This document shows, one piece after another, positions 9,164 to 17,772 of a stretch of DNA of 64,000 nucleotides; the first letter of the stretch is position 1, and each line of letters begins with the position of its first letter. The stretch is taken from assembly GCA_017425245.1 (NCBI GenBank), contig JAFOOX010000044.1, positions 1 to 64,000 of the forward strand, read 5' to 3'. This stretch comes from Gammaproteobacteria bacterium (GTDB taxonomy: Bacteria > Pseudomonadota > Gammaproteobacteria > Enterobacterales > Neiellaceae). Both the position numbers and the translations under genes were made by a program. The notes below the pieces were generated by a model that was not told the origin of the DNA, did no database searches, and was given only the letters and a program-made list of their open reading frames with translations.

Positions 9164-10012
9164 GCGCACCAGCAGTAGCGGCACTTCCGCGTGCTGCACC
9201 ATGGCCGTGGTGGTGCTGCCCACCAGCCACTGACGCATGCGCGAGTGGCCCCAGGCGCCCATCACCAGCAGATCGATCCCGTGCTCGGCTTGGTAGCGGC
9301 GCAACGCCCCTTCGACATCGCCGGCTACAACCACCGGGGTAACGGCCAGTCCAGCCTGCGCCAGCACCTTGAGCGCCGCCTGCTGACTACGCCGGATTTC
9401 TGGGTTATCAATGCCCACCGTCACCAGATGCACCGGCAGCCCGGCCAGCAGCGGCGTGGCTGCCACTTTGGCCACCGCACGCTGAGCGCTGGCACTGCCA
9501 TCAAAGGCGATCATCACCTGAGTGGGCGGGGTAAAGCGTTCGGTGGTCACCAGTATGTGGCAATGCAGGGTACGCACCACGTTCTCCAGCTGACTGCCGA
9601 TGCGGCGCCCCAGGCTGTCGCCCTGCTGGCCATGACGCCCCATCACCAGCAGCCGGATCTGCGCTTCCAGCTCCTGCAGGCAATCCACCAGCAGGCCATG
9701 GCGCTGGCGCAGTTGCACCTCCAGCGCGCCGAATTCAACCACCCGCTCACGGGCCGCTTCCAGCAGCAGTTGCCCCTGCTCGCGGGCGGCGCGGCTGCGC
9801 TGCTCGTCCAGTTCGGCCAGTTGCTGCAGCAGCAGTTCGCGGCTGCCCAGGCCAATGGCCCCGGACAGATCCGTGGACCCCTGAGCGTGGGGCTGCTCCA
9901 GCACATGCAGCAAGGTCACCGGTGCGGCCAGCAGTTGGCTGGCCCAGCCGGCGCAGTCGCAGACCGCCGGCGTGGTCGAGGAGCCGTCAATACAGGCAAT
10001 GACATGGGACAT
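9161..10012 (-). CDS. Tandem universal stress protein (UspA family)
   Basis: A 283-residue cytoplasmic protein with two UspA domains (about residues 1-145 and 150-283). The second carries the nucleotide-binding pattern GxxG-9x-G(S) in GAWGHSRMRQWLVGSTTTA, while the first has a similar GRHGQQGDSLGRRIGS segment with one extra residue in the spacer. Length is typical of the tandem (UspE-like) class. An AGGAG site precedes the ATG. It starts 13 bases downstream of the SulP transporter gene, so the pair is almost certainly co-transcribed; a role in regulating or responding to that anion transporter is an inference from context only. Confidence 0.92.
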   Translation of the reverse strand: MSHVIACIDGSSTTPAVCDCAGWASQLLAAPVTLLHVLEQPHAQGSTDLSGAIGLGSRELLLQQLAELDEQRSRAAREQGQLLLEAARERVVEFGALEVQLRQRHGLLVDCLQELEAQIRLLVMGRHGQQGDSLGRRIGSQLENVVRTLHCHILVTTERFTPPTQVMIAFDGSASAQRAVAKVAATPLLAGLPVHLVTVGIDNPEIRRSQQAALKVLAQAGLAVTPVVVAGDVEGALRRYQAEHGIDLLVMGAWGHSRMRQWLVGSTTTAMVQHAEVPLLLVR

Positions 10013-10025
10013 CTTGGTTTTCTCC

Positions 10026-11525
10026 TCAGTGGCCGATCAGGCTGTCGTTGGCGTCCGGCTTGTCGTGAACGCCGAAGCGGTCAACGATGGTGCGGCTGGC
10101 TTCATTCAGGCCGATCAGCTCGACCTGAGTGCCCTCGCGGCGGAACTTGATCACCACCTTGTCGAGGGCCGACACCGCAGTGATGTCCCAGAAATGGGCG
10201 CGGCTGAGATCGATGGTCACTGTGGCCAGCGCTTCACGAAAATCAAAAGCAGCAACAAAAGCATCGGCAGACGCAAAGAACACCTGCCCGGCCACCTGGT
10301 AGCGGCGCTGGTTAGCAGCTTCATCAAAGGTGCTGTCCACACGCATGAAGAATGCCACCTTGGCGGCAAAAAACAGTGCAGCCAAGAGCACGCCGACAAA
10401 CACGCCGTAGGCCAGATTATGGGTCCAGACCACCACTACCACCGTGGCCAGCATCACGATGTTGGTCGACAACGGGTGCTTTTTGAGGTTACGCAGCGAA
10501 TCCCAGCTGAAGGTGCCGATGGAGACCATGATCATCACCGCCACCAGCGCCGCCATAGGGATCTGGCCGACCCAGTCGCCGAGAAAAACCACCATGACCA
10601 ACAAAAAGATACCAGCACAAAGGGTAGACAAACGGCCACGCCCGCCCGATTTAACATTGATGACTGACTGGCCGATCATGGCGCAGCCCGCCATACCGCC
10701 CAACAAGCCGCTGACGATATTGGCGAGCCCCTGGCCCTTGCACTCACGGTTCTTGTTGCTGGGGGTGTCGGTCAGATCATCGATGATGGTGGCGGTCATC
10801 ATCGATTCGAGCAGCCCGACCACCGCCAGTGCCGCAGCGTAGGGGAAGATGATCAGCAGTGTCTCAAGGTTCAGCGGCACCTCGGGCCAGAGAAAGATCG
10901 GCAGGCTGTCGGGCAGCTCGCCCTTGTCACCGACATTGGGCAGATCCAGCCCAAAGGCCAGAGTCACGGCGGTCAGCGCCAGAATGCATACCAGCGGCGA
11001 CGGTACCAACCGGCCCAGTCGCGGCACATAGGGGAACAGGTAGATGATGGCCAGGCCAGCTGCGGTCATGGCATAGACCTGCCAGTTGCCCCCGGTCAGC
11101 TCCGGCAACTGGGCCAGAAAAATGAGAATGGCCAGCGCATTCACAAAACCGGTGACTACCGAGCGCGAGACAAAACGCATCAGGCTACCGAGCTTGAGAT
11201 AACCGGCGCCAATCTGCAGCAGGCCGCACAGCAGCGTGGCCGCCAGCAGGTATTGCAGGCCATGCTCCTTGACCAGGGTGAGCATCAGCAGCGCCATGGC
11301 GCCGGTAGCAGCCGAGATCATCCCCGGTCGGCCACCGACAAAGGCGATGGTGACGGCAATACAAAACGACGCGTAAAGGCCGACCTTGGGGTCAACGCCG
11401 GCGATGATGGAGAAGGCGATCGCCTCCGGGATCAGGGCCAGAGCAACCACCAGCCCGGCGAGCAGATCGCCACGCAGGTTGGCCAGCCAGTGCAGTTTCA
11501 AGTGCTGGAACATCGGTTTATTCAT
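10026..11525 (-). CDS. SulP-family anion transporter with STAS domain
   Basis: A 499-residue inner-membrane protein of the SulP/SLC26 family. The N-terminus contains the family signature [20 protein letters not shown], followed by about ten to twelve hydrophobic segments, and a C-terminal STAS domain begins around residue 390 ([20 protein letters not shown] region). Substrates in the family include sulfate and bicarbonate; the sequence alone does not decide. The start is set at the ATG at 11525 rather than an upstream TTG; neither has a strong ribosome-binding site. It is followed closely by a tandem universal stress protein gene in the same transcription unit. Confidence 0.93.
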   Translation of the reverse strand: MNKPMFQHLKLHWLANLRGDLLAGLVVALALIPEAIAFSIIAGVDPKVGLYASFCIAVTIAFVGGRPGMISAATGAMALLMLTLVKEHGLQYLLAATLLCGLLQIGAGYLKLGSLMRFVSRSVVTGFVNALAILIFLAQLPELTGGNWQVYAMTAAGLAIIYLFPYVPRLGRLVPSPLVCILALTAVTLAFGLDLPNVGDKGELPDSLPIFLWPEVPLNLETLLIIFPYAAALAVVGLLESMMTATIIDDLTDTPSNKNRECKGQGLANIVSGLLGGMAGCAMIGQSVINVKSGGRGRLSTLCAGIFLLVMVVFLGDWVGQIPMAALVAVMIMVSIGTFSWDSLRNLKKHPLSTNIVMLATVVVVVWTHNLAYGVFVGVLLAALFFAAKVAFFMRVDSTFDEAANQRRYQVAGQVFFASADAFVAAFDFREALATVTIDLSRAHFWDITAVSALDKVVIKFRREGTQVELIGLNEASRTIVDRFGVHDKPDANDSLIGH

Positions 11526-12343
11526 CCACAAGGGCGGTCAGCCGACCGCCAATAACAACCGCCGCCAGCCAGCGGCTGACGACAACAAAAGGGCGCATGA
11601 CAGAACAGGCCAGGCAAGATGCTGGCCGCAATGACGACGCCGGCAGGGCCGGGCGCTAGGGTGGCGGAAAACGAAAGCGGGTGACGAACATCATCTGCTG
11701 AAAAACTGACCTAGCTCAGAGCGAACGGACGGCAGGTTAGCAGCCCGGTCTGCTCCAACCAAGATTTTTGTGAGCCAAGGCACAAGATTCGATGCCATGG
11801 CGACGCCTGCTTTGCGCTCCTTGTAAGACAGCCTGAACAGCGCAGCTGCACCACCAGCGCAAGGCGAGAGCTAAGGCAGCAAAGTCGAGCGCTACCCAGC
11901 CATAACCACCGCTGGCATGACCCGCCGGAAAACAGCGACCACCGCGCTGACCCCCTGCCAGCGGCTAATCATCGCCAAACGGTTACAGATCCCAAAACAA
12001 ACGATGCCGGTCGCCCTTGTGCAGCAGGCCATAGGTCAACCAGTGATCGTGCAGCAACCACTGTCCCTTCACGTTAGTAAAAGCGTGGAGCCAGCAACAG
12101 CAAGCGGCTAGGCAGCGGCATCGAAATGGCACATTGCTCAACGACGGCGGTCACGGAGGGCATCAGGGGCTCGGGCAAGGTGGGCAGTAGCACCACAATT
12201 GCCGACCGCTTTTAAGGTCCCATCAGCACCGGATCCGCATCACGCGTCGCAGTCCCGGAAATACTCGTCAGCTATGTTTACAGAAACTGTACCGGAGGTA
12301 CTGAAGTCATAAATAAATAGCTTATTTTCAGTTGGTTAAATTA
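11526..12343. other. Gene-poor interval upstream of sulP and of the PEP-CTERM gene
   Basis: About 820 bases with no convincing intact gene. It must contain the promoter of the minus-strand sulP gene, which I could not place. A possible remnant of a coding sequence on the minus strand is listed separately. No RNA gene, insertion sequence or array of repeats is visible. Confidence 0.5.
11983..12220 (-). pseudogene. Possible decayed or frameshifted gene remnant
   Basis: Two consecutive minus-strand open segments in different frames show third-position GC bias like real genes here. The upstream one reads ...VTAVVEQCAISMPLPSRLLL before a stop at about 12073, and the downstream one, in another frame, reads FTNVKGQWLLHDHWLTYGLL and ends at a TAA at 11983-11985. 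A single indel would join them. No family is recognised, and the alternative is a short 49-codon gene beginning at the GTG at 12130-12132. Both readings are tentative. Confidence 0.25.
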
Positions 12344-12358
12344 TGGCACGGTTACTGC
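12344..12358 (+). promoter_or_regulatory. Sigma-54-type promoter of the PEP-CTERM gene
   Basis: TGGCACG-GTTA-CTGC matches the -24/-12 consensus TGGCACG-N4-TTGCW with the invariant GG and GC elements exactly ten bases apart. It lies about 150 bases upstream of the PEP-CTERM gene start and predicts transcription near 12370. PEP-CTERM genes in other bacteria are often reported with RpoN promoters served by the PrsK/PrsR two-component pair. An enhancer-binding site further upstream could not be identified. Confidence 0.7.
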
Positions 12359-12506
12359 GGTGGTTGGCTGGGATTGGCGCAATTGACCTCTGACACGTCA
12401 AGCACCATCAGGTGCCGCCATCCTGCTTGGGGAGTTGTAACAGCCCTTTTTGCTGCTCACCCCCTCCGCAGACATGACCCTGCTCATAAATTAGGAGGAT
12501 GAAGCA

Positions 12507-13496
12507 ATGACCAAATTTAATCGCCTCGCCTTGGTAACCGCCCTGTTCCTGGGCAGCGGTTCGGCCATGGCTGGCGCCATCGTTACCGGTGGGGATGTCA
12601 AACTCGGCGTCAACGATCTCGGCAGCCTCAACATCGAAGGCGGTATTGCCGATGTCGCCGGTACCACACTGGTTGGCCTGCGTTACCTCACTGATGGCAT
12701 GGAATATGAGTCGACCTCTCACGGCTGTGAGTGCGAAGGCTGGGGTGTCGGTATTAAAGACACCATGCAGTCCGGTTATGCCAACGATGCCATGGGCACT
12801 GCCGGCCTTGGATTAGTGAGTTTCTCCAACACCGCCACCACCGCCACCTCGGTCACCAGCATGGCCGACCTCAAGATCACCCACCACTTTGCCCCGGCCG
12901 CTGAAACCAGCAAGCTGTACCGGGTGGTGGTGACCATCGAAAACACCGGCGACAACAACTACAGCGATATCCGCTATCGCCGCACCTTCGACTGGGACAC
13001 CTCGCCGACACCGTTCAACGAATATGTGACCATCGGTGGTACTGCTGCCGCCACCGCTGTGCTGGCCGCCAACGATAACGGCTTTTGTAGTTCCAACCCC
13101 TTTGCGAACTGCAGCTCGTTGATCGGTGGCGTGGGCGATTTCACTGCCATCGGCCCGCGCGATATCGGCACTAACTTTGACTTCGGTTTCGGGGCGCTGG
13201 CCTCTAAAGAGTCTTACGCCTTCGAGATCTTCTACGGTGCTGCAGACAACAAGAGCCAGGCTATCTCGGCTCTCGCAGCAGTAGAAGCGGAAGTCTACTC
13301 ACTGGGCTGGTCTGGCCTGGATGCCAACCAGGACGGTTTTGGCGATACTGACGGCCGCATCACCCCCACCTTCATCTTCGGCTTTGCCGGTGTTGGTGGT
13401 GATGTCATCGTCGATCCGGAAGTTCCGGTACCAGCTACCGTGGGCCTGTTCGGTCTTGCCCTGCTCGGCCTCGGTCTGCGTCGTCGCGCCAAGTAA
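12507..13496 (+). CDS. PEP-CTERM sorting-domain protein
   Basis: A 329-residue exported protein. It has a Sec signal peptide (MTKFNRLALVTALFLGSGSA, cleavage near AMA-G) and a C-terminal PEP-CTERM sorting signal, VPVPATVGLFGLALLGLGL followed by RRRAK. The motif is here VPVP-A rather than strict VPEP, within known variation. The central part is a predicted beta-rich domain with paired cysteines (HGCECEGW) and a calcium-loop-like segment DANQDGFGDTDG near residue 275. Proteins of this class are processed by an exosortase and tied to exopolysaccharide or surface assembly. AGGAGG precedes the ATG, and the gene is monocistronic between a sigma-54 promoter and a terminator. Its specific function is unknown. 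Confidence 0.88.
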   Translation: MTKFNRLALVTALFLGSGSAMAGAIVTGGDVKLGVNDLGSLNIEGGIADVAGTTLVGLRYLTDGMEYESTSHGCECEGWGVGIKDTMQSGYANDAMGTAGLGLVSFSNTATTATSVTSMADLKITHHFAPAAETSKLYRVVVTIENTGDNNYSDIRYRRTFDWDTSPTPFNEYVTIGGTAAATAVLAANDNGFCSSNPFANCSSLIGGVGDFTAIGPRDIGTNFDFGFGALASKESYAFEIFYGAADNKSQAISALAAVEAEVYSLGWSGLDANQDGFGDTDGRITPTFIFGFAGVGGDVIVDPEVPVPATVGLFGLALLGLGLRRRAK

Positions 13497-13537
13497 TGGC
13501 TGACACGCCGGTGGCAGCTGGCTACCACTAACCCAAG

Positions 13538-13569
13538 AATGCCAGTCAATCCACTGACTGGCATTTTTT
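13538..13569 (+). terminator. Terminator after the PEP-CTERM gene
   Basis: A perfect stem AATGCCAGTCA/TGACTGGCATT with a 6-base loop runs directly into TTTTTT. Confidence 0.92.
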
Positions 13570-13650
13570 ATGGCGAAACGCCCGCCGGAAGCGAAAACGG
13601 CAGCTGAAAGTTGGGCAACGACAAAAGCCCCTAGTACCACCTCTGACTTC

Positions 13651-13692
<42 letters not shown>

Positions 13693-13771
13693 TTTCGCCT
13701 TGCCACTTTCCCCTTGCCCACCAAGACTAGATACGTCAGCGACCAGCTAACCCCTGACAAGGAGTCCCACT

Positions 13772-14242
13772 ATGTCCCGATTGATTCCCGCCCTGCTGCT
13801 CAGCTGGTTACCCATGCTGGCGCTGCCGGCCTCTGGTGCTGATGTCGCCAAACACGGCAGCTGGCAACGCAGCTGCAAGGAGGGCGCCTGCATTCTTAGC
13901 CAGGGTCTAACCAATCCGGAGAAACCCGGCATCATCTACAGCACCCAGTTCCAGCGCATCAACAACGGCAAGCAACTGGTGATGCAGCTGAATCTGCCGC
14001 TCGGCATCTATCTGCCGCCGGGCCTCGGGCTGGAGATCGGCTCAGTGCGCAAAGAGCTGCCGGTTACCGTGTGCATCCCCAGTGGCTGCAAGGCCGTTCT
14101 GTCGGTTGACGGAGCGTTGGAGCAACAGCTACGTAGCGCCGACAGCATCAAACTGCGCTTTCATATCAACGAATCAAGCAGCAACGAGCTAAATTTCCCA
14201 TTGCCGGGGATCGCCACCGGCCTCGACAGCCTCAACCTCTAA
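13772..14242 (+). CDS. IalB-like (invasion-associated locus B) periplasmic protein
   Basis: A 156-residue secreted protein with a clear signal peptide (MSRLIPALLLSWLPMLALPA, cleavage near SGA-D). The mature part follows the IalB family layout: GSWQRSCKEGACILSQ near the start, the LGIYLPPGLGLEIGSV segment typical of the family, and a conserved cysteine pair in VCIPSGCKA. Family members are small periplasmic proteins; a link to invasion is known only from Bartonella and should not be assumed here. AAGGAG lies nine bases before the ATG. It is a single-gene unit between the PEP-CTERM gene and hsp20. Confidence 0.82.
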   Translation: MSRLIPALLLSWLPMLALPASGADVAKHGSWQRSCKEGACILSQGLTNPEKPGIIYSTQFQRINNGKQLVMQLNLPLGIYLPPGLGLEIGSVRKELPVTVCIPSGCKAVLSVDGALEQQLRSADSIKLRFHINESSSNELNFPLPGIATGLDSLNL

Positions 14243-14258
14243 GCGGCTCCCTTCATAA

Positions 14259-14285
14259 CGGCCGGTCATAACGATGAACCGGCCG
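14259..14285. terminator. GC-rich hairpin after the IalB-like gene
   Basis: CGGCCGGT and ACCGGCCG form a perfect 8-bp stem with an 11-base loop just after the gene. There is no U-tract (CTATAAAAC follows), so intrinsic termination is doubtful; it may act as a transcript stabiliser. Confidence 0.35.
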
Positions 14286-14300
14286 CTATAAAACACTCCC

Positions 14301-14328
14301 CTTGAAAGCCCCTTGACTGACCCTATTT
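14301..14328 (+). promoter_or_regulatory. Sigma-32 (heat-shock) promoter of hsp20
   Basis: CTTGAAA, 13 bases, then CCCTATTT closely matches the RpoH consensus CTTGAAA-N11-16-CCCCATNT. It is placed to start transcription about 64 bases upstream of the Hsp20 start codon. Confidence 0.88.
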
Positions 14329-14372
14329 AAGGGATGCGGATGCTCGACGAGGTCCGCAATCAGAGTCACAAC

Positions 14373-14398
14373 GGCAACTTGCTTGAGGAGAAATTGCC
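14373..14398 (+). promoter_or_regulatory. Candidate RNA thermometer hairpin at the hsp20 start
   Basis: GGCAA at 14373-14377 pairs perfectly with TTGCC at 14394-14398, directly before the ATG at 14399. The enclosed segment contains the ribosome-binding site GAGGAG (14385-14390), which can pair in part with CUU at 14378-14380. This arrangement hides the ribosome-binding site in a weak stem, as in ROSE-type thermometers of ibpA genes. The structure is small and inferred by eye. Confidence 0.45.
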
Positions 14399-14863
14399 AT
14401 GCGTACCTTCGACTTTTCGCCGCTCTATCGCTCGGCCATTGGCATCGACCGCTTCGCCAACCTGCTGGATGAAGCGCTGCGGATGGACAGCCAGCCCAGC
14501 TACCCGCCCTACAACATCGAACTCACCGGCGACAACCAGTACCGCATCACCATGGCGGTGGCCGGCTTCGCCGACGGCGAACTGGAGATCGAAGTTAAAG
14601 GGGATTCGCTGCTGGTCACTGGCCGCAAAGGCAAAGAGTCGGCCGACGAACGCAAGTACCTGTATCAGGGGATCGCCGCCCGCAACTTTGAACGACGCTT
14701 CCAGTTGGCTGACCACGTCAAGGTGACTGCTGCCCATCTGGAACATGGGTTGCTCCATGTGGATCTGGTGCGCGAGATTCCTGAAGAGAAAAAACCGCGC
14801 AAGATCGCCATCAATGGCAGCAGCAAAGCCGCATTGCTGGAATCTGAAGTCGCCGCCCACTGA
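14399..14863 (+). CDS. Small heat shock protein, Hsp20/IbpA family
   Basis: A 154-residue alpha-crystallin-type holdase chaperone. It begins MRTFDFSPLYRSAIGIDRFA, very similar to the IbpA/IbpB N-terminus. The alpha-crystallin domain spans about residues 37-125 with the conserved AGF-type segment (VAGFADGELEIEV) and GIAARNFERRFQLADHV. Length is normal for the family. The gene is preceded by a sigma-32 promoter and a possible thermosensing 5' hairpin, so heat control at two levels is likely. It is monocistronic, with a strong terminator just downstream. Only one copy is present in this window, so IbpA versus IbpB cannot be distinguished. Confidence 0.95.
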   Translation: MRTFDFSPLYRSAIGIDRFANLLDEALRMDSQPSYPPYNIELTGDNQYRITMAVAGFADGELEIEVKGDSLLVTGRKGKESADERKYLYQGIAARNFERRFQLADHVKVTAAHLEHGLLHVDLVREIPEEKKPRKIAINGSSKAALLESEVAAH

Positions 14864-14879
14864 TCAGGGTGAGCAACAA

Positions 14880-14909
14880 GGGGAGGCCAAAGGCCTCCCC
14901 TGTCATTTT
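14880..14909 (+). terminator. Terminator after hsp20
   Basis: Perfect stem GGGGAGGCC/GGCCTCCCC with an AAA loop, followed by TGTCATTTT. Confidence 0.88.
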
Positions 14910-14937
14910 GGGTCGTAGTTACCACAATGTCGGCTTA

Positions 14938-14961
14938 CGTTGTGTCAGCAGCCATACAACA
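14938..14961. promoter_or_regulatory. Candidate ModE operator
   Basis: CGTTGTGT-N8-ATACAACA is an imperfect inverted repeat of 24 bases, the same overall size and spacing as the known E. coli ModE box at modA (CGTTATAT-N8-ACATAACG), differing mainly by A-to-G or T-to-C changes in the centre of the half-sites. It is upstream of modE, suggesting autoregulation by molybdate-bound ModE. Assigned by eye only. Confidence 0.4.
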
Positions 14962-15110
14962 CCATCTCGCCCGCCGTCCTCGTCACTGTTTCAAAAGTTA
15001 AAAAATCAAAATGTTAAGTGAGTTATGCGGCAACACCGCTGGCGGCATTGCCCTTGCTGCACCAGTATCGCTATGTTCACTCATATACAGCGATGAGAGC
15101 GGGAGCGGCC

Positions 15111-15941
15111 ATGGGCCCGATGGACTCGGTTGATGACAACGGCTGGATCAGCCATCTGGTGGTTGAAACCCGCCTGGGCCCCTTTCTCGGCGATACCCGT
15201 ATCCGCCTGCTGGAGGCGATTGCCGAGCTGGGTTCCATCTCGCAGGCGGCCAAGGTGGTACCCATGGCCTACAAGAGCGCCTGGGATGCGGTCGACATCA
15301 TGAACAACCTCGCGCCCGAACCACTGGTGACCACCGCCACCGGCGGCAAGCGCGGTGGTGGCACTCGTCTCACCCCCTATGGCCTGCGCATGGTCGCCCT
15401 CTATCGCGCCATTGAAGCCGAGTATCGCCATAGCATCAGCCGCCTGAGCGCCGCGATAGGCGCCCCTGATGATGCCGATGAGCAGCGCATGCGTTTGCTG
15501 CTGCGCTCCATGAACGGCCAGTATTCAGCACGTAACCAGCTGTTGGGCAAGGTGATCGCGCTGCGCGCTGACGAGATCGACTATGAGGTCAGCCTGCGTC
15601 TGGACACGGGTGAAGAGGTCACCGCCATCATCACCGGCGAGTCGGCCGAGCGCCTCAATGTCACCATCGGCAAGCCACTGCTGGCCCTGATCAAATCCTC
15701 GGCCATAGTGCTGACTGACAACCCACAGCTGAAGAGCTCGGCCCGCAACCAGCTGTGGGGCGAGATTTCGCGGGTGCACGAGGGGGCGGTGCATGTCGAA
15801 GTGGTGCTGACCTTGGCCAGCGGTAAAACCCTGACCTCGGTGATCACCCGCGACAGCGCCCGTTATCTCAAGCTTGAGGTCGGCACCAGCGCCGGCGCCC
15901 TGTTTCAGGCCAACAGCGTCATTCTGGTCAGCTTTGACTAA
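15111..15941 (+). CDS. modE: Molybdate-responsive transcriptional regulator ModE
   Basis: A 276-residue protein matching ModE: an N-terminal LysR-like winged helix domain (RIRLLEAIAELGSISQAAK then YKSAWDAVDIMNNL, and the wing TGGKRGGGTRLTPYG, about residues 25-100) and two C-terminal mop/TOBE molybdate-binding repeats starting with SARNQLLGKV and SARNQLWGEI. In E. coli, ModE with bound molybdate represses modABC. The start at 15111 is chosen because GGGAG precedes it and the length then matches the family (262); upstream in-frame codons lack a site. The gene heads a modE-modB-modC run on the plus strand. Confidence 0.93.
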   Translation: MGPMDSVDDNGWISHLVVETRLGPFLGDTRIRLLEAIAELGSISQAAKVVPMAYKSAWDAVDIMNNLAPEPLVTTATGGKRGGGTRLTPYGLRMVALYRAIEAEYRHSISRLSAAIGAPDDADEQRMRLLLRSMNGQYSARNQLLGKVIALRADEIDYEVSLRLDTGEEVTAIITGESAERLNVTIGKPLLALIKSSAIVLTDNPQLKSSARNQLWGEISRVHEGAVHVEVVLTLASGKTLTSVITRDSARYLKLEVGTSAGALFQANSVILVSFD

Positions 15942-16024
15942 CCGGAGGCCTGGCACCATGCACAGGGATCTGAACGGCCAAACCATGAGCCGGGTTAATG
16001 CCCGCCGAACGACGGAGGTGACGA

Positions 16025-16702
16025 ATGCTGGGGCCTGATGACTGGGTCGCGATCTGGCTGACACTGGAACTGGCGACGATTACCACCGTCCTGTTGCTGC
16101 TGTTGGGTACGCCATTGGCCTGGTGGCTGGCTCACAGCCAATCACGCTGGCGACCGATAGTAGGCGCCATCACCACCCTGCCACTGGTGCTGCCGCCCAC
16201 GGTGATCGGCTTTTACCTTCTGTTGCTGCTCGGAGCCAAAGGGCCCATCGGCCAGCTAACCCAGTGGCTGGGGCTCGGCATCCTGCCTTTTACCTTTGCC
16301 GGGCTGGTGGTAGCGTCGGTCATCTACTCGCTGCCCTTTGTCGTCCAACCGCTGCAGGGGGCTTTTATCAGCCTCGGTCAACGGCCATTGGAGGTGGCGG
16401 CCACTCTCGGCGCCGGGCCCCTCGACCGTTTCATTCATGTGGTACTACCACTCTGCCGGCCCGGCTTTTTTACCGCCGCAGTGATGGGTTTTGCCCACAC
16501 CGTCGGCGAGTTCGGGGTGGTGCTGATGATGGGCGGCAGTATCAGTGGCCAGACGCGAGTAGTTAGCGTCCAGATCTATGACCATGTCGACAAAGTCCAA
16601 TACGCCCAGGCCCACTGGTTGGCCGGGGGCATGGTGGTATTCAGCTTTGTAGTGCTGCTGCTGCTCTACCGGTTTAACCCCCATGCCCGGAGCACCCCAT
16701 GA
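16025..16702 (+). CDS. modB: Molybdate ABC transporter permease ModB
   Basis: A 225-residue inner-membrane permease with about five to six hydrophobic segments and the ABC-permease EAA loop ([20 protein letters not shown]). The N-terminus [20 protein letters not shown] and the segment [20 protein letters not shown] are characteristic of ModB. Length equals the E. coli protein (229). It is preceded by GGAGG and overlaps modC by 4 bases (ATGA), so the two are translationally coupled. The periplasmic binding protein gene modA, normally directly upstream, is missing from this operon. Confidence 0.94.
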   Translation: MLGPDDWVAIWLTLELATITTVLLLLLGTPLAWWLAHSQSRWRPIVGAITTLPLVLPPTVIGFYLLLLLGAKGPIGQLTQWLGLGILPFTFAGLVVASVIYSLPFVVQPLQGAFISLGQRPLEVAATLGAGPLDRFIHVVLPLCRPGFFTAAVMGFAHTVGEFGVVLMMGGSISGQTRVVSVQIYDHVDKVQYAQAHWLAGGMVVFSFVVLLLLYRFNPHARSTP

Positions 16703-17772
16703 GCCTCGATATCCGGCTGGCCTTGCAGCGCCCGGGATTCAGCCTGAACGCAGAACTGGTATTGCCCGGACGCGGCGTCACCGCCCTGTTTGGCCCCTCC
16801 GGCTCCGGCAAAACCAGCCTGCTGCGGGCCGTCGCCGGGCTGGAGCGAGCCAGCGGTCAGGTCACTATCAACGGTCAGTGCTGGCAGGATGATGAACGCC
16901 AACTATGGCGGCCGGTGGATCAACGGCCGCTCGGCTATGTGTTTCAGGAAGCCAGCCTGTTCGCTCATCTGTCGGTGCGCGCCAATCTCGAGTTCGGTTA
17001 TCGCCGGCTGGCTCCAAGCGCCCGTCAGCTCCACCCCGAGGCAGTTATCAGCTGGCTGGATCTGGCCCCGCTGCTGGATCGCCCCACGGCCGTGCTCTCC
17101 GGCGGCGAACGGCAACGGGTGGCCATTGGCCGGGCACTGCTGGCCAGTCCGCAACTGCTGCTGATGGATGAACCGCTGGCGGCACTCGACAAGAATCGCC
17201 GCGGCGAGATCCTGCCCTATCTCGAGCGGCTGCACACCAGCCTCGAGATGCCGGTGCTCTATGTCAGCCACGACAGCGAAGAGGTCGTACGGTTAGCCGA
17301 CCAGCTAGTACTGCTCGAACAGGGGCAGGTGGTCGCCAGCGGCCAGACCCAGCAGCTGCTGGCGGACCCAATACTTGCAGCCCACTTTGGTGATGATGCC
17401 GGGGTGCTCTGGTTGGGGCAGATCCAGTGTCACGACGACCACTACCACCTGACCCGGCTACAGGTTGCTGGCGGCAGCCTGTGGGTCAGTCGCCGCCCGG
17501 AGTCCTCCGGTGATCGACTGCGGCTGCAGATCCGCGCCCGCGATGTCAGCGTCGCCTTGAACCGGGCCGAAGACTCGAGCATCAGCAATCTGCTGCCGGC
17601 CACCTTGGTGAGCATGAGCGACAGCCTGGATGCCGGCCATCTGCAACTGCTGCTGGATGCCGGCGGCGAACCGCTGCTGGCCCGCATCAGTCGCCGCTCG
17701 GCAGCGCTGCTCGGGCTCAAACCGGGGCTGGCGTTGTGGGCCCAGATCAAGGCGGTGGCGCTGCTGGCCTGA
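16699..17772 (+). CDS. modC: Molybdate ABC transporter ATP-binding protein ModC
   Basis: A 357-residue cytoplasmic ATPase that powers ModB. Walker A is [14 protein letters not shown] near residue 32, the ABC signature is [16 protein letters not shown] near 130, and Walker B is [12 protein letters not shown] near 153. The C-terminal third carries a mop/TOBE domain (residues about 290-355), as in ModC. Length matches E. coli ModC (352). It starts inside the end of modB and ends one base before the converging sugar-binding protein gene, with no obvious terminator between. Confidence 0.95.
   Translation: MSLDIRLALQRPGFSLNAELVLPGRGVTALFGPSGSGKTSLLRAVAGLERASGQVTINGQCWQDDERQLWRPVDQRPLGYVFQEASLFAHLSVRANLEFGYRRLAPSARQLHPEAVISWLDLAPLLDRPTAVLSGGERQRVAIGRALLASPQLLLMDEPLAALDKNRRGEILPYLERLHTSLEMPVLYVSHDSEEVVRLADQLVLLEQGQVVASGQTQQLLADPILAAHFGDDAGVLWLGQIQCHDDHYHLTRLQVAGGSLWVSRRPESSGDRLRLQIRARDVSVALNRAEDSSISNLLPATLVSMSDSLDAGHLQLLLDAGGEPLLARISRRSAALLGLKPGLALWAQIKAVALLA

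Noticed and set aside
11917-12111. A 64-codon plus-strand open frame in the gene-poor gap
   Set aside because: No ribosome-binding site, biased composition, and it is antisense to the better-looking minus-strand coding segments.
15958-16038. A short open frame of 26 codons between modE and modB
   Set aside because: It overlaps the modB start and ribosome-binding site, has no site of its own and encodes no recognisable peptide.
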